A stretch of DNA of 64,000 bases, taken from the NCBI GenBank assembly GCA_963682055.1, contig OY821749.1:19232631-19296630 (forward strand), given 5' to 3'. The notes beneath the pieces are model-generated. The model worked only from the letters and a program-made list of their open reading frames with translations. It did no database searches and was not told the origin of the DNA. Positions 1 to 10,507 of this stretch are shown here, in pieces. Positions within the stretch are counted from its first letter, which is position 1, and every line of letters begins with the position of its first letter. Both the position numbers and the translations under genes were made by a program. The DNA comes from Primula veris. Its lineage: Eukaryota > Streptophyta > Magnoliopsida > Ericales > Primulaceae.

Positions 1-261
1 TTAATATTCAAAATCAATTTCATGAAGTATATGCTCATCAAAATTGAAATCAGTTTATACTGAACAGCATGTCAAATAAATATCGGTTCCTTAAGTGCAT
101 GCAAGAAAAAAATAAATTAGTTTATTGAATACGATGCCAACTGAAAATATGTTCATTGAAGTACATGCCAATCAAAAGTAATACGAGTACTAAATGGGAA
201 ACAAGAACTCCAAAATATGCCAGTCAGTGGTAATTATTCCTAAAGATGAGAACTTACTTAC
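1..261 (-). other. Intron of the RBR ligase gene, running off the window
   Basis: On the minus strand the exon fragment ends GGATTT at 262 and is followed by a strong donor (GTAAGTAAG, 261 downwards). The remaining bases are AT-rich with no open frame of interest, and are read as the start of the next intron. The exons for the rest of IBR and RING2 are not in the window. Confidence 0.6.
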
Positions 262-296
262 AAATCCAGAAGCTTCTCTTCCACTCTAATACAAGT

Positions 297-301
297 GATA
301 C
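297..301. repeat. Target-site duplication GATAC of the Sirevirus
   Basis: GATAC precedes the left LTR here and follows the right LTR at 10508-10512. Removing the element and one copy restores the reading frame of the RBR exon. Confidence 0.95.
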
Positions 302-1561
302 TGTTAGGACCAGATTTCTGGTCTAAATATTGTTTATTGTCTATTGGTTTTTACTAAATAAATCCTAACTGTTATTAAGAACTAAGACAGGATTGACAGG
401 TTCCAAGTACCAGTTGCAACCTCAGTTACAACCTACTAAGTTAGTAGTATTAGGTTTCAAGTACTAGTTGCAACCTAAGTTACAACCTGTGTTGACAGGT
501 TTCAAGTAATGTTGCAACCTCAGTTGCAACCACGAGTTCCAACCTACTGCGAAGCAGAATTCTGTCTTGTTTCATTATTCTACATTACTACTTGTTTAAT
601 GTTAAATCATTTTAAAGTATGTAGGATATATTCTCATATAATCTTAACATGGTTAATATGCGTATATTGAGAATATCAAAGTGTTAAGGAAAGATGTTTT
701 ATAAAAGATATAAAGAGAATAGTTTATAAGGTTATGTTTCCTTTTAATATATATATCTCTATTCTTATGCTTGTCCTTATCACTTGTTTCAATCTTTTGA
801 TCCTTATAATATTCAGTAAAGATATGTTTAAAGATTGATTGATATGTGGAGTTAAATGTTTCATATGTTTATGAAAAGATATTATCTTTAAGAGATCATA
901 TCTTTATATGTTTCCTTTCAAAGGAAAAGATTAACTCCTACTTTCAAATGTGTTACTAAACAGGTATTAATCAAAGATGATTAGAGTCAATCCATGCTGA
1001 AGAATCTCGTGATACTTGGAGAGATTGAAGCTAATCAACCAAGTCAAAAGCAATCAAAAGATATTGAAGATAGAAGATTGTTTTTACTTGTTTATATACT
1101 TAGTAACTTAAGTTTGTAAAGGTGTGTGTTCTAAATTATAAAGAACTTATTTTCTAGAGAGAATACACGTGAGCTTTAAAAAGAAAACAATGGTGGGATG
1201 CCATTGATTTATAAGTGATAGTTATAGAGTAGGAGCAATATAGTGATAGGCAGAAAAACATAGAGGGAGTCTAAGTTTTTCATTAAGACTTGAGTCATAT
1301 ATTGTAAGCTTTTTATAATATCATAATCTGGGTAAGTGCCCCGGAGACGTAGCCTAGTTAGGTGAACTCCGTTGTTAAATGTGCGTGTGAATTATTTCCA
1401 AGTACATTTAATTTTAAAACAGTTCTGTCCATTAATACACTTGGTTCCAACTGCAGTTCCAACCTCACTTGGAACCTTATACACTTGGTTCTAACTGCAG
1501 TTCCAACTCCACTTGGAACCTTACTGCAAAACTGCATCTAGAACAGCGGATAGGAATTTCA
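302..1561 (+). repeat. 5' LTR of the Sirevirus
   Basis: The LTR is bounded by TG and CA. It is rich in variants of the word GTTGCAAC, clustered in its first 250 bases and last 130 bases. It differs from the 3' LTR by a fifth T in the run near position 350, an A/G difference in CTTTCAAATG, a T/C difference in ACTTAAGTTT, a G/T difference in GAGTAGGAGC and a C/T difference in AAAAACATAG. It should contain the promoter, but I do not assign a TATA box. Confidence 0.95.
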
Positions 1562-1563
1562 AT

Positions 1564-1575
1564 TGGTATCAGAGC
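1564..1575 (+). other. Primer-binding site, initiator tRNA-Met type
   Basis: TGGTATCAGAGC lies two bases after the 5' LTR. It matches the complement of the 3' end of plant initiator methionine tRNA, the usual minus-strand primer of plant copia elements. Confidence 0.9.
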
Positions 1576-1620
1576 TTCACACTAGATCTTACTTAGTGTG
1601 GATCCTGTGTTCTAGTAACA

Positions 1621-4600
1621 ATGGACTTAATGAGGGAAGGAAACGCCTTCAACAAACCTCCATTGCTTGAAGGAGGAGTAAACTATGGAGTATGGAAAAT
1701 TAGAATGAGGTCTTTCATCAAACAGCAGAATGAACATGCATGGAAGACTGTTATGTATGGATGGGAGGCTCCAACTACCATGGATAATGAAGGAGAACTG
1801 ATTCTCTTACCTGAAGACAGATGGTCTGTTGAAGAAGACAGAAAATCAAGTGCCAACTCAACAGCCATAAACTTGATTTTTGCTGGTGTAACTCTCAGCG
1901 TATTCAGGTATATCTCTCATTGTGAAACAGCTAAAGAAGCATGGGATATTTTGCAAGTTACTTTTGAAGGAACCACTAAAGTAAAAGCTTTCAAACTTCA
2001 ACAGTTAACTACCCAATTTGAGAACTTAAGAATGGAGGAAGATGAAAACATTGAACAATTTAATGGTAGAATCTGCCACATTGCTCATCAAGCTGGAACA
2101 TTAGGTGAAAAATACAGTGATGCTAAACTTGTTAAGAAAACTCTTAGGTCACTCCCAGAAAGGTTTGAAATTAAGGTCACAGCTATTGAAGAATCAACTG
2201 ACTTAGATAATCTTAAACTTGAAGAACTCATAGGAAATTTAAGTACACATGAACTGAAATTCTTCAAACATAAAAGACCAGAAAAGGGAATAGCATTTCA
2301 AGCTAAGAAATCTGAATCTAATGCCTGTGATAAAATGAGTGATGAAGAACAACTAGCTTTCTTTGCAAAAAAGGTGTACAAGAAGTTTTATAAGAAAAAG
2401 GAGGATGATACTGGTTCATCTAAAAACTTTCAGAAAAAGGATAACCAGTTTAAGACAGAGTCTAGGTTCAATAATAACTCTACAGGAAAGTGGAATTCCA
2501 AAGAAAAGGATAACAAAGAATACAAATCTAAAGAGATTCAGTGTAGAGAATGTAGAGGTTTTGGTCATATTCAGGCTGAGTGTGCAAACACTTTAAAAAG
2601 AAACAAAAATGCTTATATAACCACTCATAGTGATAGTGATTCTGAGAGTAACAGTGATGAAGAGGATGGTTTAAATTTTGTTAATTTCATGGGAATAATC
2701 ACTGAAAAAGAACCTACTTATGAAAGTGACTGTGAGCAGGTTTTAACCCCAGTTACAACTGCCTGTGAAACATATAGCAGTGATGAGGAAGAACCTTCTG
2801 ATGAAAACATTACTAAGCAATACCTTGTTCTGTATGAAAAGTATAAATGTCTGAGTAAACAATCCTTGATCATAAGCAAGCTAAATGTTGATCTAAAGGA
2901 TGAGGTTAAAAATCTTACTGAGAAACTTAAATTACAACTGGCTGAACTTACTGAAACTAAAAAGATAATAAAATTGCTGAATGTTTCTGCTTCAGATAAA
3001 TTAGATGACATGCTGTCATATTCTAGAGGATCCAAAGATATCAGTGGTCTAGGTTACTATGGTGGTAAGAGTACAGGAAAAACTACTTTTATTGAAGCTG
3101 TTGCTAAAGCTAAAACTCATGATTTTGATCACAAGGTTAGAAGCTCAGTTGCAACCAGAGTTGCAACCAGGAATAAAACTCAGGTTTATGTAAAGAAGGT
3201 TGGAAGCTCAGTTACAACCAAAGTTGCAACCATGAACAAACTGAATAACTTTAGGTTGAAGTTGTGCAATTTCTGTAAAAAACCTGGTCATTCTGAAATC
3301 CAGTGTTATTTAAAAAGAAACATAAAGTATATTTCCCAGAAAACCTGGTTGGCTTCTGTCAATAAAAATTTGAAATGGGTTTGGAAAGTTAAAGAAAAAG
3401 CAACTTTAGTTGCTAACAACAAAGCTGTTATTAACTCTTTGAATGCTGTTACTTCTAATGATTGGTATTTTGACAGTGGATGCTCTAAGCATATGACAGG
3501 TACTGCAAGCCTCCTAAAAAATGTCACCATTCTTACAGGTAACACTGTTGTGTTTGGAGGTGGAGATACAGGTAAAATTATTGGTACAGGTACCTTAAAC
3601 AAACCTGGAATGCCTGATATTGAGGATGTTTTTCTTGTAGATGGTCTAAAAGCTAATCTTATTAGTATCAGTCAACTTTGTGATAATGAAATGACTGTTA
3701 AATTTGACAAAGAAAGGTGTCTAATTACTAATCTTAACAATGATTTAATCATGACTGGAGTTAGATCAACCAACAGTTGCTATGTGTTTGAAAAAGCTGA
3801 AAAAGAAGTGCCTCAAAGTAGGTGTAATCAAGCCATTACTAATAATGTAGATATTTGGCATAAAAGGCTTGGGCATGTGAATTACAAAACTTTAGATAAG
3901 CTTGTTAAAAAGGAATTGATAAGAGGAATTCCTAAACTTAGTGCTAAAACTCAAAGTGTCTGTGGTGATTGTGCTATAGGCAAACAAACCAAAAGTATTC
4001 ACAAAAGTACTAGTCTAATTTACACTAAGAGAGTCTTAGAACTTCTTCACATTGACTTGATGGGTCCTATGCAAACTGCTAGTATAGGTGGTAAGAAGTA
4101 CATTCTAGTAGTTGTAGATGATTTCTCTAGATACTCTTGGGTAGTGTTCTTAAAGGATAAGTCTGAAACTTTTGAACTATTCAAAACTCTGTGTTTAAAA
4201 CTGCAAGTTGAAAAAGGTTCCACTAGTGGTAATATTGCTAGGATTAGAAGTGATCATGGAACTGAATTTGAAAATATCAGGTTTAAAGAATTCTGCAACT
4301 CCTTAGGAATATGTCATGAGTTCTCTGCTCCTAAGACTCCTCAGCAAAATGACATAGTTGAAAGGAAAAATAGAACCATTCAGGAAATGGCTAGAGTAAT
4401 GCTTAACTCTAAGAAACTTGCCAATAGATTTTGGGCTGAAGCTGTTAATACTGCCTGTCATATAGTTAATAGAGTTTATATTACTAAAGGTACTTCCATG
4501 ACAGCTTATGAAATTTGGAAAGGTAGAAAACCCAATGTAAAGTATTTTCAAGTTTTTGGATGTGTTTGCTATATTCTCAGAGATAGAGAGCATCTTGGTA

Positions 4601-6606
4601 AATTTGACTCTAAAAGTGATAAAGGGATTTTTCTTGGTTATGCTCAGAATAGTAGAGCATTTAGAGTCTTCAATCAAAGAACAAACTGTGTTATGGAATC
4701 TTATAATGTGTTATTTGATGACCTAAAAACTGTTGATGAGATTACAGGTGATGATGAACAGGCTGAGACTACAGAAAAAGAGAAAGAAGAAACACAACAA
4801 ACTGGAAATCCCAGAGTGGTTGGAAGTCCAGTTGCAACTGAGGTTACAACTGAGGTTGGAACTGAGGTTGGAACCACAGTTGAAACCCAAAATGCTGCTG
4901 AATCTGAAGAAGAAGAAGAAAGTTCTCATGCTCAGTCAACTAGCAGGCCTCGCTATGTAAGGACTCAGAAAAATCATTCTCTGGACAATGTCATAGGAGA
5001 AGTTACTTCAGGTATGAAAACCAGAGGTAAAAGAAATAATGTTGTTCACTTTGCTTGTTATATCTCTCAGTTAGAACCTAAGAATATAAAAGAAGCTCTA
5101 GAAGATAGTGAATGGATTTTAGCTATGCAGGATGAATTGGCCCAATTTGAGAGAAATGATGTATGGAATTTAGTACCCAGACCTTCTAATAAAAATGTTA
5201 TAGGGACTAAATGGATTTTTAGAAATAAAAGTGATGAGGATGGAGTGATTATCAGGAATAAAGCTAGGTTGGTAGCTCAAGGGTATACACAAATTGAGGG
5301 AATTGACTTTGATGAAACCTTTGCTCCTGTAGCTAGAATTGAATCCATTAGAATGCTACTATCTCTTGCATGTCTGTATGATTTTAAATTGTTTCAACTT
5401 GACATAAAGAGTGCTTTTCTTAATGGTGTGATTAATGAAGAGGTTTATGTCAGTCAACCTAAGGGATTTGAAGATCCTAACTTTCCTGAACATGTTTATT
5501 TGCTGAAAAAGGCCTTGTATGGTCTTAAGCAAGCTCCTAGAGCTTGGTATGATAGATTAACCAAGTTTTTGCTTGAAAAAGGTTTTAAAAGAGGGGGAGT
5601 TGATAAAACTCTGTTTACAAAGAAAACTGCAAAGGATATAATTGTTGCTCAAATATATGTTGATGACATTGTGTTTGGCTCATCTTCTAATAATAGGATA
5701 GAAGAATTCATTTCTGATATGAAAAATGAATTTGAAATGAGTGGTGGAGGTGAATTGACTTACTTTCTAGGATTGCAAGTTAAACAGAATGAGAAAGGGA
5801 TTTTTCTATGTCAAAGCAAGTATGCAGACAATCTTGTTAAGAAGTTTGGTCTAAGTGAGAGTAAAGAAAAGAGAACCCCTATGAGTACTACCCTTAAACT
5901 GTCTAAAAATGATAAAGGAAAAAGTGTTTGTCCCAGTCTTTATAGATCCATGATTGGAAGTTTGCTATATTTAACTGCTAGTAGACCAGACCTTTGCTTA
6001 AGTGTAGGAGTTTGTGCCAGATATCAAGCAAATCCTTTAGAATCTCATCTTCTAGCTGTCAAAAGAATTCTAAGGTATGTAAAAGGAACACCTCATCTAG
6101 GCCTATGGTACTCTAAAGATACAAACCATTTTCTTAGTGGCTACTGTGATGCAGATTGGGCAGGAAACATAGATGATAGAAAGAGTACTTCTGGTGGTTG
6201 TTTTTATTTTGGAAACAATCTTGTTTCTTGGTTCAGTAAAAAGCAAAATTGCATATCTTTATCTACTGCTGAGGCAGAATATGTTGCAGCTGGAAGTGGA
6301 TGCACTCAACTTATTTGGATGAAACAAATGTTAACTGATTATAATGTTAAACAAGAGATATTAACTCTGTTTTGTGATAACAAAAGTGCTATAGATTTAG
6401 CTAAAAATCCAGTTCAACATTCCAGAACCAAACATATTGATCTAAGGCATCATTTTATTAGAGAACTAGTTGAAGAAAAGAGCTTAATTTTAGAGCATGT
6501 TTCAACTGAAAGACAATTAGCAGATATTTTCACAAAGCCCCTTGATACAAACAAGTTTGAATCATTAAGAAGTGACATAGGGGTATGTCATTATCAATCT
6601 AATTGA
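1621..6606 (+). CDS. Sirevirus Gag-Pol polyprotein
   Basis: The frame encodes 1661 residues in one uninterrupted ORF. In order: a copia-type Gag domain at the N-terminus (GGVNYGVWKIRMRSF); a CCHC zinc knuckle at about 308-321 (CRECRGFGHIQAEC); a second at about 549-562 (CNFCKKPGHSEIQC); aspartic protease around DSG at 618; the pre-integrase HxxxxH/CxxC finger (HKRLGHVN, CGDC); integrase catalytic D812, D878 and E914 with exact D,D-35-E spacing; reverse transcriptase with YVDD at 1346-1349; and RNase H around D1510 with STAEAEY downstream. The polyprotein should be cleaved by its own protease and copy the element through RNA. The conserved Gly usually seen in PQQNGxxER is Asp here (PQQNDIVER). 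Two regions, about 510-545 and 1062-1090, are translations of the GTTGCAACC-type repeat (SSVATRVATR, EVTTEVGTEVG). The ATG is the first after the primer-binding site. Confidence 0.95.
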   Translation: MDLMREGNAFNKPPLLEGGVNYGVWKIRMRSFIKQQNEHAWKTVMYGWEAPTTMDNEGELILLPEDRWSVEEDRKSSANSTAINLIFAGVTLSVFRYISHCETAKEAWDILQVTFEGTTKVKAFKLQQLTTQFENLRMEEDENIEQFNGRICHIAHQAGTLGEKYSDAKLVKKTLRSLPERFEIKVTAIEESTDLDNLKLEELIGNLSTHELKFFKHKRPEKGIAFQAKKSESNACDKMSDEEQLAFFAKKVYKKFYKKKEDDTGSSKNFQKKDNQFKTESRFNNNSTGKWNSKEKDNKEYKSKEIQCRECRGFGHIQAECANTLKRNKNAYITTHSDSDSESNSDEEDGLNFVNFMGIITEKEPTYESDCEQVLTPVTTACETYSSDEEEPSDENITKQYLVLYEKYKCLSKQSLIISKLNVDLKDEVKNLTEKLKLQLAELTETKKIIKLLNVSASDKLDDMLSYSRGSKDISGLGYYGGKSTGKTTFIEAVAKAKTHDFDHKVRSSVATRVATRNKTQVYVKKVGSSVTTKVATMNKLNNFRLKLCNFCKKPGHSEIQCYLKRNIKYISQKTWLASVNKNLKWVWKVKEKATLVANNKAVINSLNAVTSNDWYFDSGCSKHMTGTASLLKNVTILTGNTVVFGGGDTGKIIGTGTLNKPGMPDIEDVFLVDGLKANLISISQLCDNEMTVKFDKERCLITNLNNDLIMTGVRSTNSCYVFEKAEKEVPQSRCNQAITNNVDIWHKRLGHVNYKTLDKLVKKELIRGIPKLSAKTQSVCGDCAIGKQTKSIHKSTSLIYTKRVLELLHIDLMGPMQTASIGGKKYILVVVDDFSRYSWVVFLKDKSETFELFKTLCLKLQVEKGSTSGNIARIRSDHGTEFENIRFKEFCNSLGICHEFSAPKTPQQNDIVERKNRTIQEMARVMLNSKKLANRFWAEAVNTACHIVNRVYITKGTSMTAYEIWKGRKPNVKYFQVFGCVCYILRDREHLGKFDSKSDKGIFLGYAQNSRAFRVFNQRTNCVMESYNVLFDDLKTVDEITGDDEQAETTEKEKEETQQTGNPRVVGSPVATEVTTEVGTEVGTTVETQNAAESEEEEESSHAQSTSRPRYVRTQKNHSLDNVIGEVTSGMKTRGKRNNVVHFACYISQLEPKNIKEALEDSEWILAMQDELAQFERNDVWNLVPRPSNKNVIGTKWIFRNKSDEDGVIIRNKARLVAQGYTQIEGIDFDETFAPVARIESIRMLLSLACLYDFKLFQLDIKSAFLNGVINEEVYVSQPKGFEDPNFPEHVYLLKKALYGLKQAPRAWYDRLTKFLLEKGFKRGGVDKTLFTKKTAKDIIVAQIYVDDIVFGSSSNNRIEEFISDMKNEFEMSGGGELTYFLGLQVKQNEKGIFLCQSKYADNLVKKFGLSESKEKRTPMSTTLKLSKNDKGKSVCPSLYRSMIGSLLYLTASRPDLCLSVGVCARYQANPLESHLLAVKRILRYVKGTPHLGLWYSKDTNHFLSGYCDADWAGNIDDRKSTSGGCFYFGNNLVSWFSKKQNCISLSTAEAEYVAAGSGCTQLIWMKQMLTDYNVKQEILTLFCDNKSAIDLAKNPVQHSRTKHIDLRHHFIRELVEEKSLILEHVSTERQLADIFTKPLDTNKFESLRSDIGVCHYQSN

Positions 6607-7579
6607 ATACTTTTGCTAAATATGTCCGTATTGAGTACCTTTAATAAGTTTTATTTCTAAGGTTAAAGTCTTATTTTGAGCTATGATGTTTTTGTCTTGA
6701 AAAAGCCGCTTTTTGGTGTCTCAAAAACAGATGTGAGGTAACTTGTCCTTAAAAAACCTCTCTGGTAATAGAGTTGCAAGCACAAAGTGCAATTTTATAT
6801 GATGGTTGCAAGTCCAGTTGCAACATCAGTTGAAACCTCACACTCTCTATAGTTGGTTGGAAGTTCAGTTGCAACATCAGTTGAAACCTCGTGTTAAAAA
6901 TACTGGTTGCAAGCTCAGTTGAAACATCAGTTGAAACCTCAGTCTATTCTATAACTGCCAAGACATAGTCTTGTTATTTTTTGACATCACTTATACTCTT
7001 TCCTTTCTGAGGTCATCAAACTAGTTTTTGTGTAGAAATAAAAACGGATTTGCTCAATTTAAGCTCCTAAAATTTAATCTTTATTAGAGTTATTCTTTGA
7101 TAAACATATTTTCGTGAGTAAATTGCTAGGTTTCTTTTGTTCTCCTAAAAGTTAGACATCTGTTTAAGTGTTCTTTATCTTGAATCAAGTCAAATTTCCT
7201 TATAGCTTCAATTTTTGAATTTTCAAATTTTGGATGAATCTGTTTTGAAAAAGGAATGTTTATCTGTTTAATTGGCTGAATTTATCTTAATGCCAACTGT
7301 TTCTTTCGTGATCATAGTATGATTTATTTTTTCAAAATTCTGTTGATAAAATACTTCCTATTTTTAAGCCAAAATCTGTCTCTTAATTGATTTGCATGTA
7401 TCTATTTCCAATTTCATAAAGATATGGTCTTTATTGCTATTTATTCAATATCTTTTTACTATCCAAAATCAATTACTTTTTACAGAATAACTCTCTCTCT
7501 CTCACCTCTGTAAAACCCTAGGCCTGCTGTAGAAACCCACTGCAAGGTTCTAAGTAAGGTTCTAACCCCAGTTGCAACC
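6607..7579 (+). other. Spacer between pol and the extra ORF, with repeated GTTGCAAC words
   Basis: The spacer has no long ORF. From about 6803 to 6940 it holds three copies of a unit of about 55-60 bases, each with GGTTGSAAG, CAGTTGMAACATCAG and TTGAAACCTC. A CT-rich tract lies at 7487-7502. A last cluster of the words (GGTTCTAA, CAGTTGCAACC) lies at 7545-7579 and overlaps the start codon of the next ORF. The spacer may contain the splice or internal-start signals used for ORF2, but none can be assigned. Confidence 0.6.
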
Positions 7580-8872
7580 ATGTCATCAAACCCTTCTAAA
7601 AACCCCAACCTGAACATTGATGATGATTGCACTCTAAGAGATTTCATGAATAAATCTCCAACAAGTCCAGGATCAAAAGCTAAGGTAAGTGAGACTTCCT
7701 CATCTCAGAAAAAGCGCACTAAGAAAAGAGCTAGGAAAACTGTAGAGGATCATCCAACTCCAACTATTTTCACTTATAAGTCTAAGTTTCATGAGACTGA
7801 TCCTAGGTTTTGGAGTAGGACCTCGTATAGAAGGTTTAGGTCTTTTACTGGTAGGGAGATTCACAGTGAAAGAAGACTTAATCTAGTTAGCTATCCACAT
7901 ATTCAAGTACATATTGAGAAACTGCTGTCAGCTGTTGGCCTAGATAGAACTATTTCTTATCCTAATTCTTATTACCCTGCTGTAATTAAAGAATTCTATG
8001 CCAATCTAAGTAATACTGTGTTTGTTAAGGATGATCCTGCCTATGGCAGAGTGTTTTTAAGGGGTGTGACTCTGGATTTCACCCCTAAGTTGATCAATGA
8101 TTATCTGTGCTGTCCTAGTCCTACTGAAGTTGATAATGTTGAACCAGACTTAGAAATACTAGCTTTAATTCTAACTGGCAAGAACAATAGGTTTGATGGT
8201 CACTCCATTAAAACCTCATCCCTCACCTTGTGTGCATCTGTGCTGCACAAAATAGCTAGGTTCAATTGGAATCCCACTAAGCAGCCATCCAAAGTCAATA
8301 AGGAAATGGCCATATTTCTCTATAGGATCATGTCCTCTTTGCCAATTGATTTTGGTACTCATGTTTTTAATTTGATTAAAGAATTCAGTGCTGATACCTC
8401 ATCCTCAATTTTGCTCCCCTTTCCTTGTCTAATCACTGGGGTGATTATGGCTCAAATCCTACCTATGACTGGATCCAAGCCTATAAGCACAGCCACAGAA
8501 CCAATCTCAGATTGTCCCTCTGCTATTTATATCTCTGCAAAACTGCTCAAAGAAGGGCATGTCAATGACATATCTGGAGAAAAGGGCAAAGAAAAAGAAG
8601 AAGAGACATCTACTGCTCCCTCAGACAAGAAGAAAGGAGTAAAGTGGTACTTACTCCAGAAGCTGGCTTATAATCAAGAAAGGAGAGCTGAATTGGATGC
8701 TGATGATTATCAAATCAATAAGCTGCTGGTGGATATTATTGAGAGTGAGGATGATGATGATAGTGATGGTGTTTCAATCAGCAGTGAGGATGACAATGCA
8801 GAAGATGAAGAAGTAGTCAGGCAGAATCCTCTAAGAGAAAGACCCCCACAGTGTGATATTCCAAGTGACTAA
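7580..8872 (+). CDS. Sirevirus extra ORF with putative plant transposon protein domain
   Basis: The ORF encodes 430 residues in the env-like position between pol and the 3' LTR. A basic Ser/Lys-rich N-terminus (KKRTKKRARK) is followed at about 85-290 by a domain resembling the putative plant transposon protein family seen in many Sirevirus and other plant elements (AVIKEFYANL, VFLRGVTLDFTP, INDYLCC, ending PFPCLITGVIMAQ). The C-terminus is highly acidic (ESEDDDDSDG). I see no signal peptide, transmembrane helix or fusion peptide, so nothing supports a viral envelope. Its role is unknown. The basic and acidic tails suggest nucleic-acid or chromatin contacts, but that is inference. The start codon sits inside a copy of the element's own GTTGCAACC word. 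Expression would require a subgenomic or spliced RNA. Confidence 0.85.
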   Translation: MSSNPSKNPNLNIDDDCTLRDFMNKSPTSPGSKAKVSETSSSQKKRTKKRARKTVEDHPTPTIFTYKSKFHETDPRFWSRTSYRRFRSFTGREIHSERRLNLVSYPHIQVHIEKLLSAVGLDRTISYPNSYYPAVIKEFYANLSNTVFVKDDPAYGRVFLRGVTLDFTPKLINDYLCCPSPTEVDNVEPDLEILALILTGKNNRFDGHSIKTSSLTLCASVLHKIARFNWNPTKQPSKVNKEMAIFLYRIMSSLPIDFGTHVFNLIKEFSADTSSSILLPFPCLITGVIMAQILPMTGSKPISTATEPISDCPSAIYISAKLLKEGHVNDISGEKGKEKEEETSTAPSDKKKGVKWYLLQKLAYNQERRAELDADDYQINKLLVDIIESEDDDDSDGVSISSEDDNAEDEEVVRQNPLRERPPQCDIPSD

Positions 8873-8893
8873 TTCCAATGGTTGCTGACAAAT

Positions 8894-9247
8894 AGGGGGA
8901 GTGAAGTTTATGTTGAAGTTTATGTTTTGTTTATTTCAATTTCAAGACTCAATGCTGCTGGTTTTAATTATTTTTTTAATTGCTGTACTAAGACATTGTT
9001 GTGCCATGTCTTTGGCCTTTAAATTTCTGCAATTTCCATTTTGATGTCTTTTAAATTGAATTTATGAATGGATAAATTCTGTGCGTATGAAGTGCCTGCA
9101 ATTCTAACATACAGGGGGAGCTTAAACAGATGACTCTTTAGTATTGTTAATATACTATTTAAAGACTGTACTGATATTGAATTTGCAGGTGGTTGGGATG
9201 ATTTATAAACTTAATTGATTTGTCAAAACCAATGACAAAGGGGGAGA
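8894..9247 (+). other. Multiple polypurine tracts before the 3' LTR
   Basis: AGGGGGAG occurs at 8894-8901, 9113-9120 and 9239-9246. The last, in AAAGGGGGAGA, lies two bases from the LTR and is the likely plus-strand primer. Several upstream polypurine tracts are a known feature of Sireviruses. Confidence 0.8.
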
Positions 9248-9248
9248 T

Positions 9249-10507
9249 TGTTAGGACCAGATTTCTGGTCTAAATATTGTTTATTGTCTATTGGTTTTAC
9301 TAAATAAATCCTAACTGTTATTAAGAACTAAGACAGGATTGACAGGTTCCAAGTACCAGTTGCAACCTCAGTTACAACCTACTAAGTTAGTAGTATTAGG
9401 TTTCAAGTACTAGTTGCAACCTAAGTTACAACCTGTGTTGACAGGTTTCAAGTAATGTTGCAACCTCAGTTGCAACCACGAGTTCCAACCTACTGCGAAG
9501 CAGAATTCTGTCTTGTTTCATTATTCTACATTACTACTTGTTTAATGTTAAATCATTTTAAAGTATGTAGGATATATTCTCATATAATCTTAACATGGTT
9601 AATATGCGTATATTGAGAATATCAAAGTGTTAAGGAAAGATGTTTTATAAAAGATATAAAGAGAATAGTTTATAAGGTTATGTTTCCTTTTAATATATAT
9701 ATCTCTATTCTTATGCTTGTCCTTATCACTTGTTTCAATCTTTTGATCCTTATAATATTCAGTAAAGATATGTTTAAAGATTGATTGATATGTGGAGTTA
9801 AATGTTTCATATGTTTATGAAAAGATATTATCTTTAAGAGATCATATCTTTATATGTTTCCTTTCAAAGGAAAAGATTAACTCCTACTTTCAAGTGTGTT
9901 ACTAAACAGGTATTAATCAAAGATGATTAGAGTCAATCCATGCTGAAGAATCTCGTGATACTTGGAGAGATTGAAGCTAATCAACCAAGTCAAAAGCAAT
10001 CAAAAGATATTGAAGATAGAAGATTGTTTTTACTTGTTTATATACTTAGTAACTTAAGCTTGTAAAGGTGTGTGTTCTAAATTATAAAGAACTTATTTTC
10101 TAGAGAGAATACACGTGAGCTTTAAAAAGAAAACAATGGTGGGATGCCATTGATTTATAAGTGATAGTTATAGAGTATGAGCAATATAGTGATAGGCAGA
10201 AAAATATAGAGGGAGTCTAAGTTTTTCATTAAGACTTGAGTCATATATTGTAAGCTTTTTATAATATCATAATCTGGGTAAGTGCCCCGGAGACGTAGCC
10301 TAGTTAGGTGAACTCCGTTGTTAAATGTGCGTGTGAATTATTTCCAAGTACATTTAATTTTAAAACAGTTCTGTCCATTAATACACTTGGTTCCAACTGC
10401 AGTTCCAACCTCACTTGGAACCTTATACACTTGGTTCTAACTGCAGTTCCAACTCCACTTGGAACCTTACTGCAAAACTGCATCTAGAACAGCGGATAGG
10501 AATTTCA
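9249..10507 (+). repeat. 3' LTR of the Sirevirus
   Basis: The LTR is 1259 bp, from TGTTAGGACC to a terminal CA, and is collinear with the 5' LTR over its full length with four substitutions and one indel. The following GATAC is the second target-site copy. Confidence 0.95.

Larger units (their letters stand above)
302..10507 (+). mobile_element. Intact Sirevirus-type Ty1/copia LTR retrotransposon
   Basis: The element is 10,206 bp with two near-identical LTRs (1260 and 1259 bp) that begin TGTTAGGACC and end in CA. It is flanked by a perfect 5 bp target duplication, GATAC, at 297-301 and 10508-10512. It has a primer-binding site complementary to initiator tRNA-Met, a single open gag-pol frame, an extra ORF after pol, and three polypurine-like AGGGGGAG tracts before the 3' LTR. 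RT/RNase H motifs and the extra ORF fit the Sirevirus (SIRE/Maximus) lineage. I count four substitutions and one 1-base indel between the LTRs, about 0.3 %, so the insertion is very young (about 0.1 million years at 1.3e-8 per site per year, an assumed rate). All reading frames are intact, so the copy may be autonomous. Confidence 0.95.

Noticed and set aside
410..545. GTTGCAACC clusters as a possible CRISPR array
   Set aside because: Repeats are short and degenerate, have no unique spacers of fixed length, and lie in a plant retrotransposon.
7580..8872. Extra ORF as a viral envelope gene
   Set aside because: No signal peptide, transmembrane segment or fusion peptide; the domain resembles a plant transposon-associated family instead.
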